A stretch of DNA of 64,000 bases from JANNPJ01 sp965200525 (GCA_965200525.1 OZ241368.1:6944001-7008000), one strand, 5' to 3'; shown: positions 37,594 through 47,223, numbered from the stretch's first letter. Made by a program: numbers and translations. Notes: generated from the letters alone by a model not told the origin.

Positions 37594-38349
37594 ATGCTCA
37601 GCGAGCGGCAACCGTTCGGCGATGGGCCGGCGTCCACGCCCGGGCCGGTGCTGATCGGATGCGGTCACGGCACCCGGGAGCCGGCCGGCCGGGCCACCAT
37701 GGACGAGTTCCGCCGGCAGATCGCGCAGGCCCGCCCGGGCCTGGAGGTCCGGGCCGCCCAGGTCGACGTGCACGAGCCGTTCCTGGACGCCGTGGTGGCC
37801 GACCTGGCCGGCCGGGGGCGCTCGATCGTGGTGGTCCCGCTGCTGCTCTCGACCGGGTACCACGTGAAGGTCGACATCGCCCGGGCGGTGGAGTCGGCCG
37901 GCGGCCGGGCCGTGGCCGCGCCCGCTCTGGGGCCGGACCCGGTGCTGGTCGAGGTGCTGGCCGAGCGGCTGGACGAGTGCGGAGCCGTCGCCGGCGATCC
38001 GGTGGTGCTGGCCGCCGCCGGGTCGAGCGACGAGCGGGCCGGGGCCGACGTCGAGCAGATCGCGGCCGAGCTGGCCGCTCGCCGCGGATCACCGGTGACC
38101 GTCGGCTATCTGGCCTCGGCCCGACCGACCGTGCCCGAGGCCGTGCGGTCGGCCCGGGCCGCGCACCCGGGCCGGCCGGTCGCGATCGCCACGTATCTGC
38201 TTGCCCCGGGCCATTTCTCGGGTCGGCTGGCCGAGGCCGGCGCCGACCGGGTGGCCGCTCCGCTGGCCCCCCACCCCGACCTGGCCCGCCTCGCCCTGAC
38301 CCGGTTCGACCAGGTCGCCCACCGCCCCGGCCCGCCATTCGGGAGATGA
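37594..38349 (+). CDS. Sirohydrochlorin chelatase-like (CbiX/SirB family) protein
   Basis: A 251-aa class II chelatase with two related halves. The first half has IGCGHGTREPAGRATMDEF and PLLLSTGYHVKVDIARAV with metal-site His residues; the second has LAAAGSSDERAGADVEQIA and YLLAPGHFSGRLAEAGADRV. This is the pattern of SirB/CbiX enzymes that insert iron or cobalt into sirohydrochlorin for siroheme or B12. No tetrapyrrole genes lie nearby, so the metal is unknown. Divergent from ilvD; its stop is 4 bases from that of the convergent reverse-transcriptase gene. Confidence 0.88.
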   Translation: MLSERQPFGDGPASTPGPVLIGCGHGTREPAGRATMDEFRRQIAQARPGLEVRAAQVDVHEPFLDAVVADLAGRGRSIVVVPLLLSTGYHVKVDIARAVESAGGRAVAAPALGPDPVLVEVLAERLDECGAVAGDPVVLAAAGSSDERAGADVEQIAAELAARRGSPVTVGYLASARPTVPEAVRSARAAHPGRPVAIATYLLAPGHFSGRLAEAGADRVAAPLAPHPDLARLALTRFDQVAHRPGPPFGR

Positions 38350-38353
38350 ACCG

Positions 38354-39706
38354 CTACCAGCTGATGGCGTCGAAGGACTCCCTCAATCGGCGTCCCCGCT
38401 CGGGGTTGAGCTGCTGCACCCAGCCGATGCGGCCCAGCAGGTGCGAGCGGAAATCAGCGTGCCCGTCCCGGTTCTGACCGGCCGGGCCGTGGCGAACCGC
38501 GTTGTGCAGCAATGCTTTCAGCGTGTCGAACTCGTCCCGGGCCAGGTTGGTCCGAGAGTTGACGACGATCCCGGTGACGCTCTGGCGCTGGTGGGCCCGC
38601 TGCACCCGGGTCTTGTCCGGCTGAACCCGCAGACCTTCCGCGGCGACGATCGCCGTCACCGTCCGGATCAGCCGGTCCGGTGATGAGCCGCGACCGGAGA
38701 CCGAGAAGACCAGGTCGTCGGCATAGCGGGTGTAGGCGGCTCCGCCGGCCCGGGCGTAGCCGGCCAGCCGGCGGTCGAGCCGGGCCACGCACAGATTGGC
38801 CAGGGCCGGTGAGGTCGGCGCGCCCTGCGGCAGATGGGCGGCGGCCAGCAGCTGACGCTGTTCGAAGCGGGCCGTGACCCGGCGACCGGGATCGACCGTG
38901 CCGGGCGGGATCGGAGGCATGGCGGCCAGCGCGAACACCGGCGTCCGGGTGGTGCAGAGCCCGGTGAGCTGGTGCGCGACCGGTTGCGGGTAGCCGGCCG
39001 CGCGGAACACCCCGTACACCCGGCCCGCGGTGAGGCTGCTGAAGAACGAACGGAGGTCGAGGCTGATCACCACGTCGGCCCCGGTGTGCTCGGCGGCGGC
39101 GGTGACCGCGGAGCGGCCGGCCACGAAACCGTGCGCGGCCGGATGCACCGGAATCAGGTTCAGCACCTGTTCCAGCAGGGTCCGCTGCAGTTGCCGCAGC
39201 CTCGGCCGCGGCGCCTCGAGCAGGCGCGGGCGGCCGGAACTCGTGGTCTGCCAGGTGTACCGGTAGTGGTGCAGCGGCCCGGCCGGGGCCCGCCGCTGCC
39301 AGCCGTGAACATCGGCGAACCAGGTCAGCTCGCCGACCTCCAGGCCGAGCAGGGCGGCCAGGTCGGCCTCGCCGTCCAGCACCGGCACCGGCCAACGCCG
39401 GTGGGCCATCCGGGTCGGGGCCGGAACGATGTGCCGCACCGGGACCGGCCGGCCCCGGACAGCAGCGTCCGCCAGCACCTCGCCGAGCAGTTCGCGGCCG
39501 GCGATGAACGCGGCCAGCTCTCGCGGCCGGTCCACCGGCGGGCGCGGGTAGGCCTCCAGCACCAGGGCCACCAGCCCGCGCACCCACCGGCGGCGGGCCC
39601 CGATCACCTCGGCCGCCCGATCGCGCAGGCCGGCGGCCTGCCACGGACCGGCCAGGAAGGCGTTGCCGAGGCCCCGGGCCAGGGCCGCCCGATGAGGCCG
39701 GCTCAT
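38354..39706 (-). CDS. Retron-type reverse transcriptase with long N-terminal extension
   Basis: A 450-aa RNA-directed DNA polymerase. Retron/RT motifs appear in order: WFADVHGW (129-136), HPAAHGFVAGRS (188-199), the first catalytic Asp in VVISLDLRSFFSSLTAGRVY (212-231), LPQGAPTSPALANL (292-305), the catalytic YTRYADDLVFS (325-335, YADD), PDKTRV, and the retron hallmark VTGIVVN (377-383). The C-terminus HLLGRIGWVQQLNPERG matches retron thumbs. Residues 1-125 are an extra Arg/Ala-rich domain; from memory the long myxobacterial retron RTs are also extended. Start ATG at 39706 lies 36 bases after the predicted msr-msd RNA; a GTG at 39781 would run into that RNA and is rejected. There is no maturase or endonuclease domain, so it is not a group II intron. 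Confidence 0.93.
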   Translation of the reverse strand: MSRPHRAALARGLGNAFLAGPWQAAGLRDRAAEVIGARRRWVRGLVALVLEAYPRPPVDRPRELAAFIAGRELLGEVLADAAVRGRPVPVRHIVPAPTRMAHRRWPVPVLDGEADLAALLGLEVGELTWFADVHGWQRRAPAGPLHHYRYTWQTTSSGRPRLLEAPRPRLRQLQRTLLEQVLNLIPVHPAAHGFVAGRSAVTAAAEHTGADVVISLDLRSFFSSLTAGRVYGVFRAAGYPQPVAHQLTGLCTTRTPVFALAAMPPIPPGTVDPGRRVTARFEQRQLLAAAHLPQGAPTSPALANLCVARLDRRLAGYARAGGAAYTRYADDLVFSVSGRGSSPDRLIRTVTAIVAAEGLRVQPDKTRVQRAHQRQSVTGIVVNSRTNLARDEFDTLKALLHNAVRHGPAGQNRDGHADFRSHLLGRIGWVQQLNPERGRRLRESFDAISW

Positions 39707-39742
39707 CGACGTCCGGCCCAGGCGGCAGCGGCGAGACCTGGC

Positions 39743-39905
39743 GGTGGGATCCGGTCGCGACCAGTCCTGTGGTGCGCGCACGTAGCTGCGCGGAGCGCAG
39801 TGCAGTGCGTGCGGCGTGCTGTCGAGGATCCAGATCGTTCCCCGGGGTAACCCCGGAGATGCTCAGCCACGGACGCGCCTGAGCGTTCTCGCGCCGGACC
39901 CCACC
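39743..39905 (-). ncRNA. Candidate retron msr-msd RNA
   Basis: Directly upstream of the reverse transcriptase. The 5' end GGTGGGGTCCGG (39905-39894) pairs over 12 contiguous positions (one G-U) with CCGGATCCCACC (39754-39743). CGCG then pairs with CGCG across one bulged base. These are the a1/a2 ends of a retron RNA. Between them are stem GCTCAG/CTGAGC (msr), stem CCGGGG-TTA-CCCCGG (39842-39857 area) and a long arm with CTGCGC-TCC-GCGCAG at its tip and GCACG/CGTGC below (about 39775-39815), the likely msd. The branching G is probably just after a1, in GAGAAC, but I cannot fix it. Confidence 0.82.
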
Positions 39906-39917
39906 CCATGGCCCAGG

Positions 39918-39923
39918 AGTCTA
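39918..39923 (-). promoter_or_regulatory. -10 box of the retron RNA
   Basis: TAGACT on the minus strand. Initiation 7 bases downstream would begin the RNA at about 39909-39911, just before a1 at 39905. No clear -35 box is seen. Confidence 0.6.
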
Positions 39924-39960
39924 GGTGGCGCCCGATCCGACCGGCGAGGAGGATCGGCGG

Positions 39961-41094
39961 ATGAGAATCCGTTCCGTGGGCCCGGCCTCGGTCGCGATGG
40001 TGTCGATACTCCTGCTCGGCGGCTGTTCGTCCGGTTCGTCGAGCGCCACCACGCCGACGGCGGCCGCCCCGGCCACGAGCTCCGGTCCCACCTCGGGTCC
40101 GGCCGTTGCGGCGGTCACGGTCTCCAAGGTCGTCGCGACCGGGTTGCGGGTGCCCTGGGGGGTGGCCTTCCTGCCCGATGGCTCGGCCCTGGTCGCCGAG
40201 CGCCCCACCGGCCGGATCCTGCGGGTCGGCGCCGACGGCACCACGAAGCCGGTCGGAACCGTTCCCGGGGTGGCCGACAACGGCGAGGGCGGCCTGCTCG
40301 GCCTGGCTCTGAAGGCGCCGTCCACCCTGTTCGCGTACTTCACCTCCACCGCCGGCGACAACCGCGTGGTCCGGATGACTTTCGACGGCACCCGGATCGG
40401 CGCTCCGACGCCGGTACTGACCGACATCTTGTCGGCCGATCACCACAACGGCGGCCTGTTGAAGATCGGTCCCGACGGCAAGCTCTGGATCGGCACCGGC
40501 GACGCCGGCGACAGCACCACCCCCCAGATGCGGCAGTCGGTGAACGGCAAGATCCTGAGGATCAACCTGGACGGCTCGGTGCCGGCCGACAACCCGTTCC
40601 CCGGGTCACGGGTGTACTCGCTCGGCCACCGCAACGTGCAGGGGCTGGCCTTCGACAGCCTGGGCCGGCCCTGGGCGGTCGAGTTCGGCCAGAACACCTG
40701 GGACGAGCTGAACCGGATCGTGCCCGGCGGCAACTACGGCTGGCCGGTGGTGGAGGGCAAGCAGGCGCACGCCGGCTTCATCGAGCCGCTGGTGCAGTGG
40801 CCGACCAGCGAGGCCTCCCCCAGCGGGATGGCCATCGTGGACGACGTCGCCTACGTCGGGGGGCTGCGCGGCGAGCGGGTCTGGCAGGTCCCGCTGCACC
40901 CGGACGCCACCGGAGCGGGCGGCGTCAAGGGCACCGCCGGCCCGCCGAAGGCGCTGCTCACCGGCCAGTTCGGCCGGATCCGCAACGTGGTGGCCGCGCC
41001 CGGTGGCGGGCTGTGGATCACGACGTCCAACCGGGACGGGCGGGGCGAGCCGACCGCGGACGACGACCGGATCATCGCCCTCGACCTGGGCTGA
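39961..41094 (+). CDS. PQQ-type glucose/sorbosone dehydrogenase family lipoprotein
   Basis: A 377-aa exported lipoprotein with lipobox LLGGC, Cys22, followed by a Ser/Thr/Pro linker to about residue 48. The rest is a six-bladed propeller of the soluble glucose dehydrogenase/sorbosone dehydrogenase (GSDH) family: VPWGVAFLPDGSALVAERP, the catalytic-type HHNGGLLKIGPDGKLWIG, GHRNVQGLAFD, EFGQNTWDELNRIVPGGNYG. Family members oxidise sugars using PQQ, though many actinobacterial members are uncharacterised. ATG at 39961 has GAGGAGG 8 bases upstream. Divergent from the retron with about 37 bases between the retron -10 box and this start. Confidence 0.9.
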   Translation: MRIRSVGPASVAMVSILLLGGCSSGSSSATTPTAAAPATSSGPTSGPAVAAVTVSKVVATGLRVPWGVAFLPDGSALVAERPTGRILRVGADGTTKPVGTVPGVADNGEGGLLGLALKAPSTLFAYFTSTAGDNRVVRMTFDGTRIGAPTPVLTDILSADHHNGGLLKIGPDGKLWIGTGDAGDSTTPQMRQSVNGKILRINLDGSVPADNPFPGSRVYSLGHRNVQGLAFDSLGRPWAVEFGQNTWDELNRIVPGGNYGWPVVEGKQAHAGFIEPLVQWPTSEASPSGMAIVDDVAYVGGLRGERVWQVPLHPDATGAGGVKGTAGPPKALLTGQFGRIRNVVAAPGGGLWITTSNRDGRGEPTADDDRIIALDLG

Positions 41095-41121
41095 CCCGGC
41101 CCGTCTGGTGGCCCGGCGCGT

Positions 41122-43599
41122 TCAGACGACGCGGGCGGCGCTCAGCCGGTCGGCCATGGCGGCCAGTTCGGAGGCCGGCATGGCCGCTCCGTAGTGCAGC
41201 CCCTGGCCGAACCCGACGCCCATCCGGCGGACCAGGTCGTCGACCTGGCTGGTCTCGACCCCCTCCACCACCACGCTGACCCCGACCGTGCGGCCCAGGT
41301 CGAGCACCGCCCGGGTGATCGCCCGCGATCGCGGTTCGGAGATCAGGCTGCTGGTCAGCGACCGGTCGATCTTGAGGATGTCGGCCGGCAGCCGCTGCAG
41401 GTAGCCCAGGGCCGAGTAGCCGGTGCCGAAGTCGTCGATGGCGATGGTGATGCCGAGCGCGGCCAGCCGGTGCAGGGTCTGCGCGGCCTGCCCTTCCTCG
41501 ACCAGAACCTGCTCGGTGACCTCGATGACCAGTTGCTCGCGGGGCACCCCGTGCGAGGCGATCGCCTCCTGGACGACCTGGTGGAAGCCGGCCACCCGGA
41601 GCTGGACCGGCGAGACGTTGCAGCTCAGCCGCAGGCCGCGGTCGAACAGGCCCTCGGCCACACCGTTGCTGAGGGTGGCCTCGAGGATCTGCTCGCCGAT
41701 CGCCACCACCAGGCCGGTCTGCTCGGCCACGGTGATGAACTCCTCCGGGCCGACCCGGCCCAGCTGGGGGTCGTTCCACCGGGCCAGCGCCTCGGCACCG
41801 GCCAGCACCCCGCGGCGCAGGTCGATGATCGGCTGGAACAGCACCGTGATGGCCCCGGTCTCGACCGCCGAGCGCAGCCGCTCCTCGACCCGCAGCCGGC
41901 GCTGGCGGATCTGGGCCACCCCGGCGTCGTAGACCTCGACCCGGTTGCGGCCGCCGGCCTTGGCCATCCGCAGGGCGGCGCCGGAGGCCGACAGCGCCCC
42001 GAGCGGGTCGACCACGGTCGGTGCCCCCACGACGTGACCGTTCGCGCCGTTGATCCCGTTCAGCGGCCGCGAACCGTTCAGCGGCCAGTCCGACCCGGAT
42101 CGGGCGCTGCCGTTCAGGTCCGCGGTCAGCTCCTCGGACGAGGCCAGGGCGGCATCGGCGGCCCGGCCGGCGTCGGTCAGGTCGATCAGGCGGTTGCTGG
42201 GCTGGCCGGTGTGCATGGCCGCCACCCCGATGCTGGCCGACACCTCGACCCGGGCCACGCCCTCGACGTCGGCCGCCGACTGCCGGACGGCGGTGACAAT
42301 CAGCTGGCCGACCCGGGTGCCGACCTCGATGTCGCCGGGCAGCAGGACGGCGAACTCGTCCCCGCCGATCCGGCTGACCAGGGCGTCGGCCGGGGAGGCG
42401 GCACTGAGCCGGTGGGCCACGGCGGCCAGCAGGCGGTCGCCGGTGGCGTGCCCGAGCAGGTCGTTCACGTCCTTGAACCCGTCCAGGTCGACGGTCAGCA
42501 GGCACCACGGCTCGCCCTGGGGCAGGCTCGACATCCGGGCCGCAAGCACCCGGCGGTTGGCCAGCCCGGTGAGCGGATCGGCGGTCGCCTCGGAGTGCAG
42601 CTGGCGCAGCAACTGGGAGCGGAACCGGGCGTTCAGCAGCTCCCGGGCCCAGAACACCGCGACCGCCACGATCACCAGGCAGATCGAGACCCGGTCCTTG
42701 TCGTCGGAGAGCACCAGGGCACCGAGCGAGACCATCAGCAGGATCAGGCTGGCCGTCGTGGTGATCACCACTCCCCGGGCATCCGGATCGACCGGTGAGT
42801 TGGCGCGATCGGCGCCCAGCGGGGCCGGCTCGTAGCGCAGTAACCCGACCGCGATCAGCGGCCAGGCCAGGCACCACAGGACGGCGCCGGGCCAGGGCCA
42901 GTGGCCGGGCTGCAGCAGGGTGGCGTGCATGTTGATCAGGTCGCCGGTGCTGTAGCAGGCCGCCCCGAGCGAGGCCAGCATCAGGGCCCGGTCCAGGTCG
43001 CGGACGAAGGCCAGGGCAGCCACACAGACCACCGTGATGTCGGCCACCAGCACCAGGACGGCGACCGAGTCGCTGGGGTCGAACGAGGCGATGTGGAAGA
43101 TGTCGGCGAAGAAGAAGTGCCAGCAGGGCAGGGCCAGGGTGACGCCGAGCAGCGTCGAGTCCAGGCCCAGCCGCCAGGCCGGATGGGAGCCGGCACCGGC
43201 CCGGGGCACGGCCAGCAACCCCCAGACGGCCAGCGGCGCGCTGAGGAACGAGATCAGGTCGCCCGGGGTCGGGAACACCGGGGTGCCGACGGCGACGGCC
43301 ACCCCGTTGTAGAGCTGGCCGATCGACCAGACGATCAGGGCCGCGCCGAGCAGCTGGCGGTACCGCTCCGCGGTCGGCTCCCGGGAGCCCCGCCAGGCCA
43401 GCACGGATCCGCTGGCCAGGGCGATCACCCCGGGAAAGAGCGCGCCGAGGGCGAGGGTGGCCGAACTGCCGGTCAGCCCGAGCACGGCCACCGTGCCGCC
43501 CGCGACCACGGACAGCAGCAGGCCCCAGGTCATCAGGGCGTCGTGCTGCCGCCGACCGGTACCCGAATACCGGCCGGCGGTGAAGCTGCTCACCGTCAC
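41122..43599 (-). CDS. Membrane GGDEF-EAL cyclic-di-GMP protein with an insertion in the GGDEF domain
   Basis: An 825-aa protein. About ten membrane helices fill the first 320 residues, then GGDEF near 412 (SRIGGDEFAVLLP, VDLDGFKDVNDLLGHATGD) and EAL near 601 (GAEALARWNDP, SCNVSPVQLRV, IEVTEQVL, AIDDFGTGYSALGYLQRLPA, VEGVET). An Asn/Gly-rich stretch of about 55 residues (PLNGSRPLNGINGANGH) interrupts the end of the GGDEF domain before LRMAKAGGRNRVEVYD. Start is GTG at 43599, because TAAGAT (43607-43612) lies 7 bases upstream and overlaps the ATG at 43608, ruling it out. The gene converges on the dehydrogenase lipoprotein and lies downstream of gatB. Confidence 0.92.
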   Translation of the reverse strand: MTVSSFTAGRYSGTGRRQHDALMTWGLLLSVVAGGTVAVLGLTGSSATLALGALFPGVIALASGSVLAWRGSREPTAERYRQLLGAALIVWSIGQLYNGVAVAVGTPVFPTPGDLISFLSAPLAVWGLLAVPRAGAGSHPAWRLGLDSTLLGVTLALPCWHFFFADIFHIASFDPSDSVAVLVLVADITVVCVAALAFVRDLDRALMLASLGAACYSTGDLINMHATLLQPGHWPWPGAVLWCLAWPLIAVGLLRYEPAPLGADRANSPVDPDARGVVITTTASLILLMVSLGALVLSDDKDRVSICLVIVAVAVFWARELLNARFRSQLLRQLHSEATADPLTGLANRRVLAARMSSLPQGEPWCLLTVDLDGFKDVNDLLGHATGDRLLAAVAHRLSAASPADALVSRIGGDEFAVLLPGDIEVGTRVGQLIVTAVRQSAADVEGVARVEVSASIGVAAMHTGQPSNRLIDLTDAGRAADAALASSEELTADLNGSARSGSDWPLNGSRPLNGINGANGHVVGAPTVVDPLGALSASGAALRMAKAGGRNRVEVYDAGVAQIRQRRLRVEERLRSAVETGAITVLFQPIIDLRRGVLAGAEALARWNDPQLGRVGPEEFITVAEQTGLVVAIGEQILEATLSNGVAEGLFDRGLRLSCNVSPVQLRVAGFHQVVQEAIASHGVPREQLVIEVTEQVLVEEGQAAQTLHRLAALGITIAIDDFGTGYSALGYLQRLPADILKIDRSLTSSLISEPRSRAITRAVLDLGRTVGVSVVVEGVETSQVDDLVRRMGVGFGQGLHYGAAMPASELAAMADRLSAARVV

Positions 43600-43606
43600 G
43601 GCGCGC

Positions 43607-43612
43607 ATCTTA
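43607..43612 (-). promoter_or_regulatory. -10 box deciding the GGDEF-EAL start at 43599
   Basis: TAAGAT on the minus strand, 7 bases before GTG 43599. The only upstream start codon, ATG 43608, lies within the box. Confidence 0.65.
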
Positions 43613-43629
43613 GGGGCCGAGGCCCGGAA

Positions 43630-45219
43630 TCAGCGACCGGCGTTGTCGGCGCCGGTCCCGTCGGCCACCGGGAGTCGTTCCAGGATCAGCTCGCGGACCC
43701 GGGCCGCGTCGGCCTGACCCCGCATCTCCTTCATGATCGCGCCGATCAGGGCCCCGGCGGCCTGGACCTTGCCCGAGCGGATCTTGTCGGCCACCCCGGG
43801 GTTGGCCTCGATCGCCCGATCCACGGCCGCCCCCAGGGCGCCGTCGTCGGAGACCAGCTCCAGACCGCGCCCGGCCACCACCTGGGCCGGGTCGCCCTCG
43901 CCGGCCAGGACGCCCTCGAGCGCCTGCCGGGCCAGCGAGTCGTTCAGCGTTCCGGCGTCCACCAGGGACTGCAGCTGGGCGATCTGGGCCGGCGTCACCG
44001 GCAGTTCGGCCAGGGCCACGCCGCCGGCGTTGGCCAGCCGGGACAGTTCTCCGGTCCACCACTTGCGGGCGCTGGCCGGAGCGGCCCCGGCGGCCACGGT
44101 CGCCTCGACCAGCTCGACCGCGCCCGCGTTGTACAGGTCGCGCATCTCCTTGTCGGTGAACGACCAGCCGGCCTGCAGCCGGCGGCGGCGCTCGGGCGGC
44201 GGCTCGGGCAGGGTGGCCCGCAACTGCTCGACCCAGGCGGCGTCCGGGGCGATCGGCACCAGGTCGGGCTCGGGGAAGTACCGGTAGTCGTCGGCGTCGG
44301 ACTTCTCCCGGCCCGACGTCGTCACCCCGGTGTCCTCGTGCCAGTGCCGGGTCTCCTGCAGGATCGTGCCGCCGTCCTTGAGCACCGCGGCCTGCCGGGT
44401 GATCTCGTACCGCACGGCCCGCTCGACGCTGCGCAGCGAGTTCACGTTCTTGGTCTCGGTCCGGGTGCCGAACTTCACGCTCGACTGGTCCTGACCGGGT
44501 TCGGCCTTCGGCCGCAGCGAGGCGTTGGCGTCGCAGCGCAGCGAGCCCTGTTCCATCTTGACGTCGCTGACCCCGAGCGCCCGCAGCAGCTCGCGCAGCG
44601 CCCCGACGTAGGCCTTGGCCACCTCGGGGGCCCGCTCCCCCGCTCCCTCGATCGTCTTGGTCACGATCTCGATCAGCGGGATGCCGGCCCGGTTGTAGTC
44701 GACCAGTGAGAACTCGGCGCCCTGGATCCGGCCGGTGGCCCCGCCGACGTGCAGCGACTTGCCGGTGTCCTCCTCCATGTGGGCCCGCTCGATCTCGACC
44801 CGGAACACCTCGCCGTCCTCCAGCTCGACGTCCAGGTAGCCGTTGAACGCGATCGGCTCGTCGTACTGCGAGGTCTGGAAGTTCTTCGGCATGTCCGGGT
44901 AGAAGTAGTTCTTCCGGGCGAACCGGCACCACTGGGCGATGTCGCAGTGCAGCGCCAGGCCGATCCGGATCGCCGACTCCAGCGCGGCCGCGTTGAGCAC
45001 CGGCAGCGCGCCGGGCAGGCCCAGGCAGACCGGGCAGACCTGGGTGTTGGGCTCGGCCCCGAACACGGTCGAGCAGCCGCAGAACATCTTGGTCGCGGTG
45101 TTCAGCTCGACGTGCACCTCGAACCCGAGCACCGGGTCGAACCGGTCGAGGGCCTCCTGGTAGCTCAGCACCTCGCCCAGACGCGAGCTGGCGTGAGCCC
45201 GATCGGATACGGCGGTCAT
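43630..45219 (-). CDS. gatB: Aspartyl/glutamyl-tRNA amidotransferase subunit B
   Basis: A 529-aa tRNA-binding kinase subunit of GatCAB, which activates misacylated Glu-tRNA(Gln) or Asp-tRNA(Asn). It has [38 protein letters not shown] with the zinc cysteines (residues about 33-70, listed in two parts: [17 protein letters not shown] and CPVCLGLPG), [20 protein letters not shown], and the C-terminal YqeY-like domain ([18 protein letters not shown]). The start overlaps the gatA stop as ATGA, so translation is coupled. Last gene of gatCAB. Confidence 0.97.
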   Translation of the reverse strand: MTAVSDRAHASSRLGEVLSYQEALDRFDPVLGFEVHVELNTATKMFCGCSTVFGAEPNTQVCPVCLGLPGALPVLNAAALESAIRIGLALHCDIAQWCRFARKNYFYPDMPKNFQTSQYDEPIAFNGYLDVELEDGEVFRVEIERAHMEEDTGKSLHVGGATGRIQGAEFSLVDYNRAGIPLIEIVTKTIEGAGERAPEVAKAYVGALRELLRALGVSDVKMEQGSLRCDANASLRPKAEPGQDQSSVKFGTRTETKNVNSLRSVERAVRYEITRQAAVLKDGGTILQETRHWHEDTGVTTSGREKSDADDYRYFPEPDLVPIAPDAAWVEQLRATLPEPPPERRRRLQAGWSFTDKEMRDLYNAGAVELVEATVAAGAAPASARKWWTGELSRLANAGGVALAELPVTPAQIAQLQSLVDAGTLNDSLARQALEGVLAGEGDPAQVVAGRGLELVSDDGALGAAVDRAIEANPGVADKIRSGKVQAAGALIGAIMKEMRGQADAARVRELILERLPVADGTGADNAGR

Positions 45220-46799
45220 CGGGCAGCTCCCTCGAAGGTGGCGGCGGTCAGCTCGGGCACGCGGTCGAGAATGCTTCCGCCCCAGCGCTGGTGCAGGAGC
45301 GACTCGAGGGCCGCGCCGACCCGGTAGAGCCGGTCGTCGGCCCGGGCCGGGGCCAGCAACTGGATGCCGGCGGGCAGTCCGTCCTCGTCGGCCAGGCCGC
45401 TGGGCAGCGACATCCCGGGGACGCCGGCCAGGTTGGCCGGGATGGTGGCGACGTCCTGCAGGTACATCGACAGCGGGTCGTCGAGCTTCTCGCCCAGCTT
45501 GAACGCCGAGGTCGGCGACGTCGGCGAGACCAGCACGTCGGCCTGCTCGAAAGCGGCCGCGAAATCGCGCTGGACCAGAGTGCGGACCTTCTGGGCCGAG
45601 CCGTAGTAGGCGTCGTAGTAACCCGACGAGAGGGCGTAGGTGCCGAGGATGATCCGGCGCTTGACCTCGTCGCCGAAGCCGGCCTCACGACTGGCCGCCA
45701 TCACCTGCTCGGCGCTCGGGGCGCTGACGCCCTCCGGCGAGACCCGCAGGCCGTAGCGCATGGCGTCGAACTTGGCCAGGTTGCTGCTGGCCTCGCTCGG
45801 CAGGATCAGGTAGTACGCGGCCAGGGCGGTGCTGAAGCTCGGGCAGGACACCTCGACGATCTCGGCGCCGGCCTCGGTCAGCAGGGCCAGCGACTCGTCG
45901 AACCGGGCCAGCACGCCCTTCTGGTAGCCGGCCGCGCCGTCCCCCTCGCCGCGCAGTTCCTTGATGACGCCGATCCGCACCCCGGCCAGGCCGTCGCGGG
46001 CCCCGGCCCGGGCCGCCTCGACCACCGGCGGGACCGGCTCGTTCAGGCTGGTCGAGTCGAGCGGGTCGTAGCCGGCCATCACCTCGTGCAGCAGAGCGGT
46101 GTCGAGCACCGTCCGGGCGCACGGCCCGGCCTGGTCCAGGCTGCTGGCCAGCGCGATCAGGCCGTAGCGGGAGACCCCGCCGTAGGTCGGCTTCACCCCG
46201 ACGGTGCCGGTGACGGCGGCCGGCTGGCGGATCGAGCCTCCGGTGTCGGTGCCGGTGGCCAGTGGCGCCTCGAAGGCGGCCAGCGCGGCGGCCGAGCCGC
46301 CGCCCGAGCCGCCCGGAATCCGGTCCAGGGCCCAGGGGTTACGGGTCGGGCCGTAGGCGGAGTGCTCGGTGGAGGAGCCCATCGCGAACTCGTCCATGTT
46401 GGTCTTGCCCAGCACGATCAGCCGGGCCTCGTGCAGTTTGCGGACCACGGTCGCGTCGTACGGCGGCACCCAGCCCTGCAGGATCCGCGAGCCGGCCGTG
46501 GTCGGCAGGCCGCGGGTGGTCATCACGTCCTTCACCGCGATCGGGACGCCGGCCAGCTCGTGCAGCGGCTCACCGGCCGCCCGGGCGGCATCGACGGCGG
46601 CCGCGTCGGCCCGGGCCTGCTCGGTCGCGACGTGCAGGAAGGCGTGGACGCCGGACTCGCTCGGGCCGTCGACGGCGGCGATCCGGTCGAGGTGGGCCTG
46701 GGTGACCTCGACCGCCGACACCTGACCGGCGGCCAGCAGGCCGGCCAGGTCGGCGGCGGTGCGGCGGGTGAGGTCGGTGCTGGGTTCGGAGCCGCTCAT
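45216..46799 (-). CDS. gatA: Aspartyl/glutamyl-tRNA amidotransferase subunit A
   Basis: A 527-aa amidase that releases ammonia from glutamine for GatB. The Ser-cis-Ser-Lys triad is visible: Lys in [12 protein letters not shown] and the Ser residues in [19 protein letters not shown] and [32 protein letters not shown] precedes them. It overlaps gatC at its start and gatB at its end. Confidence 0.97.
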   Translation of the reverse strand: MSGSEPSTDLTRRTAADLAGLLAAGQVSAVEVTQAHLDRIAAVDGPSESGVHAFLHVATEQARADAAAVDAARAAGEPLHELAGVPIAVKDVMTTRGLPTTAGSRILQGWVPPYDATVVRKLHEARLIVLGKTNMDEFAMGSSTEHSAYGPTRNPWALDRIPGGSGGGSAAALAAFEAPLATGTDTGGSIRQPAAVTGTVGVKPTYGGVSRYGLIALASSLDQAGPCARTVLDTALLHEVMAGYDPLDSTSLNEPVPPVVEAARAGARDGLAGVRIGVIKELRGEGDGAAGYQKGVLARFDESLALLTEAGAEIVEVSCPSFSTALAAYYLILPSEASSNLAKFDAMRYGLRVSPEGVSAPSAEQVMAASREAGFGDEVKRRIILGTYALSSGYYDAYYGSAQKVRTLVQRDFAAAFEQADVLVSPTSPTSAFKLGEKLDDPLSMYLQDVATIPANLAGVPGMSLPSGLADEDGLPAGIQLLAPARADDRLYRVGAALESLLHQRWGGSILDRVPELTAATFEGAAR

Positions 46800-47095
46800 C
46801 AGTCCTCCTCGAGAATGCGGGGCACCCGGAAGCGCTGGTCCTGCTGGGCCGGGGCGCCGGACAGCGCCTCCTCGGCGGTGAGGCCGGGGCGCGGCACGTC
46901 CGGACGGGTCACGTTGCTCAGCGGCATCGGGTGCGACGTGGCGGGCACGTCGTCACCGGCCACCTCACGGACCTGGGCGACGGAACCGATGATGACGTCG
47001 AGCTGACCGGCCATCCGGTCGAGCTCGTCCGGTCGCAGTTCGATCCGGGCCAGGTTCGCGAGGTGAGCCACCTCATCGCGCGAGATGGCGGTCAT
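46799..47095 (-). CDS. gatC: Aspartyl/glutamyl-tRNA amidotransferase subunit C
   Basis: A 98-aa subunit that wraps GatA and stabilises the GatCAB complex. It has [20 protein letters not shown] at the N-terminus and the C-terminal [20 protein letters not shown] typical of GatC. ATG at 47095 has GGAG upstream. First gene of gatCAB. Divergent from the YdeI-like gene at 47224. Confidence 0.96.
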   Translation of the reverse strand: MTAISRDEVAHLANLARIELRPDELDRMAGQLDVIIGSVAQVREVAGDDVPATSHPMPLSNVTRPDVPRPGLTAEEALSGAPAQQDQRFRVPRILEED

Positions 47096-47223
47096 GTGGT
47101 GTCTCCTGCAAGTCGACTGTGCCCGCAGTCGCTCTCCGCGAGCACGAAGCTTTCAGTCTACGGTCACCGGCCAACCGGTTTTGCCCGTCGCCGCGCGGCG
47201 CGGGCCTGGTTGACTTGGCGTTC

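Noticed and set aside
38354..39781. Considered whether the reverse transcriptase belongs to a group II intron or a diversity-generating retroelement.
   Set aside because: There is no maturase (X) or endonuclease domain, no intron-type RNA domains, and no variable/template repeat. The VTG motif and the a1/a2-paired upstream RNA point to a retron.
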